Assembly: GCF_900141735.1 (NCBI RefSeq)
Contig: NZ_FQYO01000002.1
Location: 496,001-560,000, forward strand
DNA: 64,000 nt
Reading direction: 5' to 3'
Origin: Wenxinia saemankumensis
GTDB lineage: Bacteria; Pseudomonadota; Alphaproteobacteria; Rhodobacterales; Rhodobacteraceae
How positions within the stretch are numbered: position 1 is the stretch's first letter; each line of letters opens with the position of its first letter. A program made the translations under genes and the position numbers. Below the pieces are notes generated by a model. The model was not told the origin of the DNA and made no database searches. It saw nothing but the letters and a program-made list of their open reading frames with translations. Below are positions 53,116 through 61,656 of this stretch, piece by piece.

Positions 53116-55404
53116 ATGCAGAAATTCGGCAAGCAGCAGAGCATCAAGCGGGTGGAGGATCTGCGTCTTCTCACCGGGCACGGGCGGTTCATCGACGACA
53201 TCGCGCCCGAGGGGGCGCTGCATCTCTTCGTCCTGCGCTCGCCGGTGGCGCATGGCACCCTGCGCCCGCTGGACCTGAGCGCCGCGCGCGAGGCGCCGGG
53301 CGTGGCGATGGTCGCCGCGGCCGCCGACCTCGCCGGGGCGGGGGTGACGCAGGCGATGCCCGCCTCGATCCTGACGCAGAAGGACGGCCGCAAGGCCGCC
53401 GTGACCCGCCGCACGCTGCTGGCCGAGGACCGCGTGCGCTACGTGGGCGACCCCGTGGCCTTCGTCGTCGCCGAGACGATGGCGCAGGCGCGCGACGCGG
53501 CCGAGCTGATCGAGATCGAGATCGACGAGCTGCCGGTGCATCTGGACCTCGCCGAGGGCGGCGAGGCGCTGCACGACACCGCGCCGGGCAACGTCGCCTA
53601 CGACTACGCCTTCGGCGATTCCGGCGCGGTCGAGGCGGCCATCGCCGGCGCCGCCCGGACCGTCACCGCCGAGATTCCCGACAACCGGATCATCGTGAAC
53701 TCGATGGAGCCGCGCGGCGCCTATGCCGAGATCGAGGAAGGCGGCCGGCTGCATGTCGCGGTGAACGGGCAGGGCGTCTGGGGCACGCGCGACAACATCG
53801 CGAAGATGTTCGGGCTCGAGAAGGACGCGGTGCGCGTCACCAATCCCGATGTCGGCGGCGGCTTCGGGATGAAGGCCTCTCCCTATCCCGAGCAGTTCAT
53901 GGTGGCCCATGCGGCGCGCGTCCTGAACCGGCCCGTCCACTGGATGTCGGACCGGACCGAGGCGATGCTGTCCGACAACGGGGGCCGCGACCTGACCTCG
54001 ACCGCGACGCTCGCCTTCGACGAACAGAACCGCATCCTCGCCTACAAGGTTCAGAACGTCTGCAACCTCGGTGCCTACAATTCCGGTTACGGCCAGTTCA
54101 TCCAGTCCGAGCTCTTCACCAAGGTGATGCCGGGCACCTACGACATTCCCTGCGCCTCGCTGGAGTGCCGGGGCATCTACACCAACACCACCCCGACCGA
54201 CGCCTATCGCGGCGCGGGCCGGCCCGAGGCGATCTTCGTGCTCGAGCGGGCGATGGACCACGCCGCCCGCGCGCTGGGCGTCGATCCGTGGGAGCTGCGG
54301 CGCATCAACTTCATCCGGCCCGACCAGTTTCCCTACACCTCCGCCACCGGCATGGCCTACGACGTGGGCGAGTTCGAGCGCCTGCTGGACCGTGCCATCG
54401 CCGAGGCGGACGTGGCCGGCCTCGCCGCCCGCAAGGCGCAGAGCGCGGAGAAGGGCCTGCTGAGGGGGATGGGCTTCGCCTATTACATTGAGTCGATCCT
54501 CGGCCAGAAGGACGAGTTCGCCGAGGTCGTCTTCGGCGAGAACGAGGTCGAGATTCGCGTCGGCACCCAGTCGAACGGGCAGGGTCACGAGACCGTCTTC
54601 GCCACCTTCCTCGCCGACCAGACCGGCATCCCGCTGGAGAAGATCCGCGTGGTGCAGGGCGACAGCGCGCTCATTCCCTCGGGCGGCGGCACGGGCGGCT
54701 CGCGGTCGGTCACGACGCAGACCAATGCCACGCTCGCCACGGTGTCGGTGATGACCGAGGCTTTCGCCGCCTTCCTCGCCGAGCGCGAGGGAGTGGAGGC
54801 GGGCGAGATCGCCTTCGACGACGAACGCTTCCGCATCCCGGGCTCGAACGCGACGCCGACGATGCTGGAGGTCGCGCGGATGGCGCGCGAGGCGGGGCGG
54901 ACGGATCTGCTGTCGCACCGCCAGAAGGGCAACCTCGACAACATGTCCTTCCCCAACGGCTGCCATGTCGCCGAGGTGGAGCTCGACCCCGAGACCGGCG
55001 TCGTCCGGGTCGAGAGCTACACGGTCGTCGACGATTTCGGAAATCTCATCAATCCGATGCTGGCCGAAGGTCAGGTGCATGGCGGCGTCGCGCAGGGTCT
55101 CGGCCAGGCGTTGATGGAGAGCGTGCACTACGACGAACAGGGACAGCTGCTGACAGCGACCTTCATGGACTACGCGATGCCCCGGTCGGACAACATGCCC
55201 AACATCGCCTTCCACACCGAGGCGGTGCCGAGCGTCTATAACCCCATGGGCATGAAGGGCTGCGGCGAGGCAGGGACCGTGGGGGCGCTGGCCGCGATCA
55301 CCAATGCCGTCGCCGACGCGGTGGCGGAGCGGGGGCTGGCGGACCGGGTGACGATGCCCTTCACGCCGGTGCGGATGTGGTCTCTGCTGAACGACGCGGC
55401 GTGA
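53116..55404 (+). CDS. Molybdenum hydroxylase large subunit (CoxL/xanthine dehydrogenase type), orphan
   Basis: A 762-aa molybdopterin-binding subunit of the xanthine oxidase family. The cofactor regions GGGFGMKASPYPEQ and GQGHETVFATFLADQTG, and the catalytic Glu in KGCGEAGTVG, are present. The active-site loop reads AYRGAGRPEA, not the CO-dehydrogenase AYRCSFR, so it is a type II (form II CoxL-like) enzyme of unknown substrate. The FAD (CoxM) and Fe-S (CoxS) subunits that normally accompany it are absent on both sides. A single transcription unit between valS and an aldo/keto reductase. Confidence 0.92.
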   Translation: MQKFGKQQSIKRVEDLRLLTGHGRFIDDIAPEGALHLFVLRSPVAHGTLRPLDLSAAREAPGVAMVAAAADLAGAGVTQAMPASILTQKDGRKAAVTRRTLLAEDRVRYVGDPVAFVVAETMAQARDAAELIEIEIDELPVHLDLAEGGEALHDTAPGNVAYDYAFGDSGAVEAAIAGAARTVTAEIPDNRIIVNSMEPRGAYAEIEEGGRLHVAVNGQGVWGTRDNIAKMFGLEKDAVRVTNPDVGGGFGMKASPYPEQFMVAHAARVLNRPVHWMSDRTEAMLSDNGGRDLTSTATLAFDEQNRILAYKVQNVCNLGAYNSGYGQFIQSELFTKVMPGTYDIPCASLECRGIYTNTTPTDAYRGAGRPEAIFVLERAMDHAARALGVDPWELRRINFIRPDQFPYTSATGMAYDVGEFERLLDRAIAEADVAGLAARKAQSAEKGLLRGMGFAYYIESILGQKDEFAEVVFGENEVEIRVGTQSNGQGHETVFATFLADQTGIPLEKIRVVQGDSALIPSGGGTGGSRSVTTQTNATLATVSVMTEAFAAFLAEREGVEAGEIAFDDERFRIPGSNATPTMLEVARMAREAGRTDLLSHRQKGNLDNMSFPNGCHVAEVELDPETGVVRVESYTVVDDFGNLINPMLAEGQVHGGVAQGLGQALMESVHYDEQGQLLTATFMDYAMPRSDNMPNIAFHTEAVPSVYNPMGMKGCGEAGTVGALAAITNAVADAVAERGLADRVTMPFTPVRMWSLLNDAA

Positions 55405-55483
55405 TGTTCAGCAGATGGCAAGACTCGACCGCTAGCCTGGGCGGAACGGCCTGCGCGCGGCGATATATCTGGAAGGATCGTTC

Positions 55484-56524
55484 ATGGATCGCGTGACGCT
55501 CGGCCGCGACGGGCTGGAAGTCTCGGCCTGGTGCCTCGGCACGATGACCTGGGGCAACCAGACCGAACAGGACGACGCCCATCGGCAGATCGACATGGCG
55601 CTCGATCACGGGATCGACTTCCTCGACACGGCCGAGATGTATCCCGTCGCCCCCGTCCGGGCCGAGACGGTGGGCCGGACCGAGCGGATCATCGGCAACT
55701 GGATCGAGCGGACGCATCGCCGGGACGAGCTGGTGATCGCGACCAAGGTGTCGGGTCCCGACAATCCCGACATCCGCGACGGGGAAGGGTATTCGGGCGC
55801 CAATATCCGCGCCTGCGTCGAGGCGTCGCTCCGCCGCCTGCGCACCGACGTGATCGACCTCTACCAGCTGCACTGGCCCGCCCGGCGGGTCTGGGCCTTT
55901 CGCCGCAACTGGTCCTACCGGCCGAGCAGCGACCGCGCGAAGTGGACCGCGCATATGGAGGAGGTGCTCGCCGCGCTGGGCGATCTGCAGCGCGAGGGCA
56001 AGATCCGCGCCTTCGGCCTGTCGAACGAGACGGCCTGGGGCCTGACGAGATGGTGCGACCTGGCCGAGGGGGCGAAGGGACCGCGCGCGGTGGCGATCCA
56101 GAACGAGTATTCGCTGCTCGCCCGCCTCTACGACACCGACCTGGCCGAGGTCTCGGCGATGGAGGGGGTGACCCTGCTCGCCTATTCCCCGCTCGCCGCG
56201 GGCTTCCTCACGGGCAAGTACCAGGGCGGCAAGGTGCCGAAGGGCTCGCGCCGGTCGCTCGTGGACGAGATGGGCGGACGCATGAGCGCGCGCGTCCTGC
56301 CGGCCGTCGCCGCCTATCTCGACCTCGCCGAGAGGCACGGTCTCGACCCCGTCCACATGGCGCTGGCCTGGACGGTGACGCGGCCCTTTCCCGTCGTTCC
56401 GATCTTCGGCGCGACGACCACGCCGCAGCTCGAGCGCATCCTCCAGGGGACGGATCTGTCGCTGCCGAAGGCCGTGCTGGACGAGATCGACGAGGTCCAC
56501 AAGTCGCACCCGATGCCGTTCTGA
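55484..56524 (+). CDS. Aldo/keto reductase, Tas-like
   Basis: A 346-aa NADPH-dependent TIM-barrel reductase of the Tas subfamily. The catalytic tetrad is seen in FLDTAEMYPV (Asp, Tyr), IATKVSG (Lys) and YQLHWPAR (His). VPIFGATTTPQLERIL is the cofactor-binding end. GGAAGG precedes the ATG. Its stop overlaps the next start (TGATG), so the small exported protein downstream is co-translated. Confidence 0.92.
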   Translation: MDRVTLGRDGLEVSAWCLGTMTWGNQTEQDDAHRQIDMALDHGIDFLDTAEMYPVAPVRAETVGRTERIIGNWIERTHRRDELVIATKVSGPDNPDIRDGEGYSGANIRACVEASLRRLRTDVIDLYQLHWPARRVWAFRRNWSYRPSSDRAKWTAHMEEVLAALGDLQREGKIRAFGLSNETAWGLTRWCDLAEGAKGPRAVAIQNEYSLLARLYDTDLAEVSAMEGVTLLAYSPLAAGFLTGKYQGGKVPKGSRRSLVDEMGGRMSARVLPAVAAYLDLAERHGLDPVHMALAWTVTRPFPVVPIFGATTTPQLERILQGTDLSLPKAVLDEIDEVHKSHPMPF

Positions 56525-56853
56525 TGAACCCGCTGCGCGCGGCCCTCGCCCTCGGCCTGCTGGCCGGACCCGCGGCGGCCGAGGATCTGCCATGGCTGGG
56601 GAACTGGGGCGGGCTGGACTGCCGCGACCCCGTCCGGCTGGGCAGCGCCGCAGTCTCCGGCCCTTCGGGGCGCTGCGACGTCGCGGGCATCGTTCCGCTG
56701 GGCGGGTCGGGGGCGACCGCGCTGCGCCTCGATTGCGGCGGGGCGGCCCTGGACGTCGTGCTGCTCTACGACCGGACGGGCGACCGGCTCTGGCTCTGGG
56801 ACGGGCCGGGCAACCGGCGCCCCCGCATCCTCTGGCGCTGCGAGGCGGAATGA
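56524..56853 (+). CDS. Small exported hypothetical protein
   Basis: A 109-aa protein with signal peptide (MNPLRAALALGLLAGPAAAE) and a mature part of about 90 residues rich in beta-type sequence. Two cysteines in DCRD and GRCD and two more at LDCGG and WRCEAE could form disulphides. No family recognised. Coupled at both ends: aldo/keto reductase upstream, lipoprotein downstream (ATGA). Confidence 0.8.
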   Translation: MNPLRAALALGLLAGPAAAEDLPWLGNWGGLDCRDPVRLGSAAVSGPSGRCDVAGIVPLGGSGATALRLDCGGAALDVVLLYDRTGDRLWLWDGPGNRRPRILWRCEAE

Positions 56854-57344
56854 AACGATTGCTCCTGCTGGCCCTCCTCGCCGCCTGCGCCCCGCGGCCG
56901 GGGCCGGAACCGGCCGCCGCACCCACCTGGCGGGATCGCGGCATCCCCATCTCCACCCCCGCGATCTGGGAGGCGGGCCGCCTGCGCGGCGACTGGACCG
57001 CCATAGCGCATTATCCCGCCGCCGGGACGGCGGGCTGTGCCGAGCTGCGCTACCGGATCGGGGCGGAGACCATCACGCGGTCCTGCGACGGACGGGTGGA
57101 GGGCGGCGCCTTCGCCCTGCGGGCACCGGCACGATACGAGACGGACCTGCCCGGCCAGCCCGCCGCCTTCTGGGTGCTCTGGCTGGACGAGAGCGGCGAG
57201 ACGGCGGTGATCGGCACGCCCGAGGGCGGGGCCGGCTGGATCCTGGACCGCGACGGGGCGACCACGCCCGACCGGTTGCGCGCGGCCCGCGACGTGCTGG
57301 AGTTCAACGGCTACGACCTCTCCCGCCTGCGGATGCTGCGCTAG
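56850..57344 (+). CDS. Lipocalin-like lipoprotein
   Basis: A 164-aa protein with a lipobox (LLALLAAC, Cys13). The mature part resembles the Blc/apolipoprotein D lipocalin strand pattern: GDWTAIAHYP, then RYETDLPGQPAAFWVLWLDE and VIGTPEGGAGWILDR. It should be anchored in the outer membrane and bind a hydrophobic ligand. Cysteines in GCAELRY and RSCDGR may pair. Together with the preceding small protein it may form an envelope function of unknown kind. Confidence 0.82.
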   Translation: MKRLLLLALLAACAPRPGPEPAAAPTWRDRGIPISTPAIWEAGRLRGDWTAIAHYPAAGTAGCAELRYRIGAETITRSCDGRVEGGAFALRAPARYETDLPGQPAAFWVLWLDESGETAVIGTPEGGAGWILDRDGATTPDRLRAARDVLEFNGYDLSRLRMLR

Positions 57345-57380
57345 GGCTTGCCTTCCCCGGCGGGAAGGCGATGAGGGGGC

Positions 57381-58286
57381 ATGGACGCCTGGATTCCCGT
57401 CACCATCGCCGCCGCGCTGGCGCAGACGCTACGCTTCATGCTGCAGAGGTCGCTCGCCGGCGGCGGCGGGCTGTCGGCGGCCGGCGCGACCTTCGCCCGC
57501 TTCGTCTATGCCGCGCCGCTGGCCGTGCTCGCCGCCTTCGGCTGGGCGCGGTTCAGCGGGCAGGCCCTGCCCGGGGTGCCGGCCGGGTTCTGGCCTTGGG
57601 CGCTGGCAGGCGGCATCAGCCAGATCCTCGCCACGATCTGTACCGTCCTGCTGCTGGGGCGGCGCAACTTCGCGGTCGGCATCACCTTCAAGAAGACGGA
57701 GGTCATCCTGTCGGTTCTCGCCGGGTGGCTGCTGCTGGGCGAGGGGGTGGGGCCCGGCGCCTTCGCTGCCATCTGCGTCGGCCTCGGCGGGGTCCTCCTG
57801 CTCTCCGACGTGCCGGGCGGTGCTGGGCCCTGGCACCGGCGCATCCGCAACCGCTCCGCCGGGCTGGGCCTGCTGTCGGGGCTGTTCTTCGCGGTCTCGG
57901 GCAACGGCTACCGCGCCGCGTCGCTCGGCCTCGACGGGGGCGATACGCTGCTGCGCGCGCTGGTCACCCTGTCGCTGGTCACGATCAGCCAGACGCTGAT
58001 CCTCGGCGCCTGGCTGGCCTGGCGGGAACGGGGGGAGATCGGGCGCGTGCTGCGGCGCTGGCGCGTCGCGGGGCTGGTGGGGGTCACGTCGATGATCGGC
58101 TCGGCCTGCTGGTTCACTGCGTTCACCCTCCAGACCGTCGGCCTCGTCAACGCGGTGGGGCAGGTGGAACTGATCTTCTCGCTCGCCGTCTCGGCGCTGG
58201 TCTTCCGCGAGTCGATCACCTGGCGCGAGCTGGCGGGCGTCGCGGTGCTGGGTGCCTCGATCCTGGGGCTGATCGCCTTCGTCTGA
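57381..58286 (+). CDS. EamA/DMT family transporter
   Basis: A 301-aa protein with about ten hydrophobic helices in two EamA repeats, the drug/metabolite transporter fold. Each half ends with a glycine-rich helix (GAFAAICVGLGGVLLL and LAGVAVLGASILGLIAFV). KKTEVILSVLAGWLLLGEG and GQVELIFSLAVSALVFRESI mark the homologous helices. Substrate unknown. A 36-base gap to the lipoprotein suggests a shared transcript. Ends two bases before the convergent NUDIX stop. Confidence 0.87.
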   Translation: MDAWIPVTIAAALAQTLRFMLQRSLAGGGGLSAAGATFARFVYAAPLAVLAAFGWARFSGQALPGVPAGFWPWALAGGISQILATICTVLLLGRRNFAVGITFKKTEVILSVLAGWLLLGEGVGPGAFAAICVGLGGVLLLSDVPGGAGPWHRRIRNRSAGLGLLSGLFFAVSGNGYRAASLGLDGGDTLLRALVTLSLVTISQTLILGAWLAWRERGEIGRVLRRWRVAGLVGVTSMIGSACWFTAFTLQTVGLVNAVGQVELIFSLAVSALVFRESITWRELAGVAVLGASILGLIAFV

Positions 58287-58288
58287 GG

Positions 58289-58957
58289 TCAGGCGATCCG
58301 GGTGATCCGCTGGGCGCCCGCCTCGAATCGCAGGAACGGCACCGCCTCAGGCGGACCGGCGCGGCCCATCCCGGCCGCGATCTCGGCCAGGACGAGGCGG
58401 GTGACGAAGGGCAGGTCGCGGGCCCGCGTCTCGTCCAGCGGCACCCAGGCGAGATACGACAGCTCGTCCTCGGCCCCGTCGAACGCGTCGGGATCGGTGG
58501 CGAGCCGATCGGCCTCGGCCAGGAAGAAGCGCGCGTCGAAGCGGCGCGGGCGGCCGACCGGCGTCACCGCACGGAAGACGAAAGTCAGCGGGGCCGCGTC
58601 GGGGCGCAGGCCGCGCGCGGCGAAGGCGGCCCATCCCGGCGGCGGGTCCGGCCAGGGGGCGGGGCGGCCGAAGGCCTGCGCCGTCTCCTCGTGCAGCTCG
58701 CGCAGGGCAGCGGCGGCGAGGGCTGTCGGGCACCGGGCGCTCTCCGCCCCCAGCCGGGCGGCGCAGGTCGGCGACAGGTCGAGCGGGATCGCCGCGTCGC
58801 CGGGATCGACCGCACCGCCGGGAAAGACGGTCTTGCCGGGCATGAACACGGCGCCTTGGCCGCGCTGGCCCATCAGGACGGCGGGTCCGTCCCGGCCCTG
58901 CCGCAGCACGATCACGCCGCCCGGTCCGGCCCGAAGCCGTGCATCCGCTTGGCCCAT
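58289..58957 (-). CDS. NUDIX hydrolase
   Basis: A 222-aa hydrolase. The NUDIX box is split by a longer insert: GGAVDPGD ... ALAAAALRELHEETAQ, with RELHEE carrying the metal ligands. The layout, with about 20 extra residues within the box, is that of the NUDT19/CoA-type NUDIX group common in alphaproteobacteria, so CoA or another nucleotide diphosphate may be the substrate (inference). Its first 46 bases overlap the end of the DUF983 gene in another frame, indicating coupled expression. Confidence 0.85.
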   Translation of the reverse strand: MGQADARLRAGPGGVIVLRQGRDGPAVLMGQRGQGAVFMPGKTVFPGGAVDPGDAAIPLDLSPTCAARLGAESARCPTALAAAALRELHEETAQAFGRPAPWPDPPPGWAAFAARGLRPDAAPLTFVFRAVTPVGRPRRFDARFFLAEADRLATDPDAFDGAEDELSYLAWVPLDETRARDLPFVTRLVLAEIAAGMGRAGPPEAVPFLRFEAGAQRITRIA

Positions 58958-59358
58958 TGCACCGCCACGACCAGCCCCTTGAACCGGGGCAGCAGCGCCA
59001 GCGACAGGCCGACCGCCGTCAGGGTGAAGATCGTGGCCATGACCAGCGGGGCCGGGCGGAACAGCGTCCAGGTATAGTGGATCACCGGCACCATCAGGTG
59101 GCCGACGACGAGGATCGTCAGATAGGCCGGCCCGTCATCGGCGCGCTGGGCGCGGTAGCTCTCGTCGCAGACGGCGCAGCGGTCGACGACCTTGAGGTAG
59201 CCCTCGAACAGCGCGCCCCGGCCGCAATGCGGGCAGCGGCGGCGCATCCCCTTGCGGATCGCCGGCCAGACGGGACGCTCCTGCGTGCCGTCATCGGGGG
59301 CCGCCCGGGCCGACGTCTCGGGCGGCAGGGCTGTCTCTTCGGGGCGGAGCGGTTTCAT
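58912..59358 (-). CDS. DUF983 family membrane protein
   Basis: A 148-aa protein of the DUF983 family. A zinc-knuckle-like pair (RCPHCGRGALF and RCAVCDESYRAQ) in the N-terminal half is followed by two membrane helices (YLTILVVGHLMVPVIHYTWT and LVMATIFTLTAVGLSLALLP). Function unknown; often near haem and oxidase genes in relatives. First of two genes, overlapping the NUDIX gene by 46 bases. The ATG at 59358 gives MKPLRPEETA. Confidence 0.88.
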   Translation of the reverse strand: MKPLRPEETALPPETSARAAPDDGTQERPVWPAIRKGMRRRCPHCGRGALFEGYLKVVDRCAVCDESYRAQRADDGPAYLTILVVGHLMVPVIHYTWTLFRPAPLVMATIFTLTAVGLSLALLPRFKGLVVAVQWAKRMHGFGPDRAA

Positions 59359-59567
59359 GGCCTCGCACCTAACCCGGAACGCCGGCCCGCGCATCCCCCC
59401 GCGACGATGCGCGACCGTGTGACGCGCGGGGCGGCGTGAAAAGCCGCCGCCCCCGCGACGGAAGCGCCCGGCCGGGCCGTAACAGCGATGATCCCGGCGA
59501 GAGAGCGGGGATCGTCCCCCCCGGCGGGCCGGACCGGCCCCGCCGAACGAGATGAAGGACCGGCACG

Positions 59568-60107
59568 ATGAGACAGACCCTTTTCCTGGCCGCGGCGATG
59601 ATCGCGGGGCTGGGCATCCAGGCAGCGCGGGGGCAGGACGCCGCCGAAGAGACCCTCCCCGGCGCGGTGGAGGCCGAGGCCGACGCGGCCGGGGCGCGGG
59701 ACGGAGCGGCGATGCCCGGCCGGACCCTGCCGCCGCGCCTCGCACCCTTCGACGGCGACGGGGACGGCGTGCTGGACGCGGCCGAGCGCGACGCGCTGCA
59801 GGCCGCCCGGTTCGCCGAGGCCGATGCCGACGGGAACGGCGCGCTGACCGCGGACGAACTCGCCGCATGGTTCGAGGCGCAGGCCGCGCAGCGCCGGTCG
59901 GACCGGGCCGAGCGGCTGGTGGCGCGGCTCGATACCGACGGCGACGGCAGCGTCGACGCCGAGGAGCTGGCGGCGGCACCCGTCTTGGCGGACGGGGACC
60001 GGGAGGTCGGCGATCGGATGGCCGCCCGGTTCGGCGATCGCGGTCGCGGCGATCATGGTCCCCGCGGCCATTGGTTCGGCGATCACGGCCCCCGTGGCCG
60101 CCACTGA
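59568..60107 (+). CDS. Periplasmic EF-hand calcium-binding protein
   Basis: A 179-aa exported protein (signal peptide about residues 1–22). Three EF-hand loops are complete, each 12 residues with Asp at position 1 and Glu at 12: Asp62–Glu73 (DGDGDGVLDAAE), Asp86–Glu97 (DADGNGALTADE) and Asp122–Glu133 (DTDGDGSVDAEE). The tail is Gly/His/Arg-rich with a repeat (GDHGPRGHWF, GDHGPRGRH), perhaps a second metal site. It opens a same-strand run with a sigma factor and two membrane proteins. Confidence 0.9.
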   Translation: MRQTLFLAAAMIAGLGIQAARGQDAAEETLPGAVEAEADAAGARDGAAMPGRTLPPRLAPFDGDGDGVLDAAERDALQAARFAEADADGNGALTADELAAWFEAQAAQRRSDRAERLVARLDTDGDGSVDAEELAAAPVLADGDREVGDRMAARFGDRGRGDHGPRGHWFGDHGPRGRH

Positions 60108-60192
60108 CAGCTGGTGGATCGGCGGGACCGGGCGTTTCGCGCCCGGTCCGGCCGGTGGCGCAGGGGGCCGGGGCCCGTTAGCAAGGGTGACG

Positions 60193-60801
60193 ATGCGACA
60201 GGCCAGCGCCCCAGACGCCGCAGCCCCCTGCGAAGGCGCGCCGGACCCCCATGGCGCGCTGCTGCTCGCCTATGCCAACGGCGACGCGCGGGCGGCGCGC
60301 GACCTGACACTGGCGCTCGCACCGCGGGCCCTGTCGCAGGCGCAGCGCATGCTCGCCGACCGGGCCGAGGCGGAGGACGTCGTGCAGGAGGCACTGATGC
60401 GCCTCTGGCGGATTGCCCCCGACTGGCGGCAGGGCGAGGCGCGGGTGACGACCTGGCTCTACCGGGTCGTCGCCAATCTCTGCCTCGACCGGCTGCGGCG
60501 GCGGGGCCGTGCCGCGCCGCTGGACGCGGTGCCGGAACCGGCGGACGACGCGCCGGGCGCGGCCGAGGGGCTGCTCGAGGCGGCGCGGCACCGCGCCCTG
60601 GCCGAGGCACTGGCTGCAATCCCCGAGCGGCAGGCCCACGCGGTCGCGCTGCGCCACCTCGAGGGGCTCGGCAATCCCGAGATCGCCGCGGCGATGGACA
60701 TCGGGGTGGAGGCCGTCGAGAGTCTGACGGCCCGGGGGAAACGGGCGCTGGCCGCGATCCTGGCGGAGCGGCGCGCAGAGCTGGGATGGACCGATGAGTG
60801 A
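60193..60801 (+). CDS. ECF-type RNA polymerase sigma factor
   Basis: A 202-aa sigma factor. Region 2 reads RAEAEDVVQEALMRLWRIAP ... TWLYRVVANLCLDRLRRR; region 4 reads IPERQAHAVALRHLEGLGNP ... AAMDIGVEAVESLTARGKRA. There is no region 3, so it is an ECF type. AAGGGTGACG before the ATG at 60193 provides the ribosome site; a GTG at 60187 is less likely. Its last eight bases overlap the next gene, the usual sigma/anti-sigma coupling. Confidence 0.92.
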   Translation: MRQASAPDAAAPCEGAPDPHGALLLAYANGDARAARDLTLALAPRALSQAQRMLADRAEAEDVVQEALMRLWRIAPDWRQGEARVTTWLYRVVANLCLDRLRRRGRAAPLDAVPEPADDAPGAAEGLLEAARHRALAEALAAIPERQAHAVALRHLEGLGNPEIAAAMDIGVEAVESLTARGKRALAAILAERRAELGWTDE

Positions 60802-61186
60802 GACCGACACGACCCGCGCCGCATCCGGGCCCGGCGACGCCGCGGCCGAAGAGGCCGCGCCGGGCGAGGCCGCGCTGGACCGCCTGCTCGCGGATGTCGC
60901 GGCGCGGGAGGGCGCGCCCCCTGGGGGCGATTTCCTCGCCCGGCTGGAGGCCGACGCGCTGGCGGCGATGCCCGGATCGGCGCCGCGACCGGCGCCGCGC
61001 GCGGCGGGCGAGGGGGCGGGCTGGGCCGACCTGCTGGGCGGCTGGCTGGGCTTCGGCTCGCTCGGCGTGGCGGCGCTGACCGGATTGCTGATCGGAATCG
61101 CCCCGCCCGCGGCGCTGCAGGGCTATCTCGACGACACGGTGGCGATCGGGCTGCTGCCCGACGACGTCGCCCTGGTGGAGGACTAG
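60794..61186 (+). CDS. Small membrane protein in the anti-sigma position
   Basis: A 130-aa protein: acidic cytoplasmic N-terminus with a helix (EAALDRLLADVAAREGAPPG), then one hydrophobic segment (WLGFGSLGVAALTGLLIGIA) and a short outside tail (LPDDVALVED). It has no zinc-binding H-x3-C-x2-C. Position, eight-base overlap with the sigma gene, and topology fit an anti-sigma factor or its subunit, but no family is recognised, so that is inference. Confidence 0.75.
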   Translation: MSETDTTRAASGPGDAAAEEAAPGEAALDRLLADVAAREGAPPGGDFLARLEADALAAMPGSAPRPAPRAAGEGAGWADLLGGWLGFGSLGVAALTGLLIGIAPPAALQGYLDDTVAIGLLPDDVALVED

Positions 61187-61191
61187 ACAGC

Positions 61192-61656
61192 ATGACCGAC
61201 ACGCCCCCGCCGCGCCGCCGCCTGCGCCTCTCGCGGGTCGTCCTCGTCCTGTCGCTGGCGCTGAACCTTCTGGTCGCCGGGCTGATCCTCGGCGCCGTCC
61301 TGCGCGGCAACCCCCCGGGCGGGCGGCCCGGCGTCGAGCTGGCGGTGGGGCCGCTGCTCGACGCACTGCCCCCCGAGCGGCGGGACGGCATCCGGGCGCG
61401 GCTGCGCGGCGACGACGACCTGCGCCGCTTCGACCGTGGCGCCCGTCGCGAGGCGATGCGCGCCTTTGCCGGGGCGCTGACCGCCGAGCCCTTCGACCCG
61501 GACGCGGTCGAGGCGCTGCTGGCGGCGCAGGGCGCGCGCCTGCGGGGTCTGCAGGACGCGGCGCAGGACGCGTTCCTGGCGGAGCTGGCGCAGATGGGGC
61601 CCGAGGAGCGCGCGGCCTATGCAAGGCGGCTGGGCGGGGGCCACGGCCGCGACTGA
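61192..61656 (+). CDS. Periplasmic heavy-metal-sensor-like protein (Metal_resist/ZraP type)
   Basis: A 154-aa membrane-anchored protein. One N-terminal helix (VVLVLSLALNLLVAGLILGA), then a periplasmic all-helical domain (residues 45–150) rich in Arg/Asp/Ala, with PPERRDGIRARLRGDDDLRR and AQDAFLAELAQMGPEERAAY. This matches the CpxP/ZraP-like Metal_resist fold that binds metal or misfolded proteins. Only five bases after the preceding gene; last of the sigma operon. A tandem repeat starts right at its stop codon. Confidence 0.85.
   Translation: MTDTPPPRRRLRLSRVVLVLSLALNLLVAGLILGAVLRGNPPGGRPGVELAVGPLLDALPPERRDGIRARLRGDDDLRRFDRGARREAMRAFAGALTAEPFDPDAVEALLAAQGARLRGLQDAAQDAFLAELAQMGPEERAAYARRLGGGHGRD

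Noticed and set aside
50364-54491. Open frame of 1375 codons on the plus strand across valS and the CoxL-like gene
   Set aside because: Shadow of valS antisense codons joined to a wrong frame of the CoxL gene. No domain is recognisable.
53116-55404. Carbon monoxide dehydrogenase coxL
   Set aside because: The AYRCSFR active-site loop of form I CO dehydrogenase is absent (AYRGAGR), and coxS/coxM are missing.
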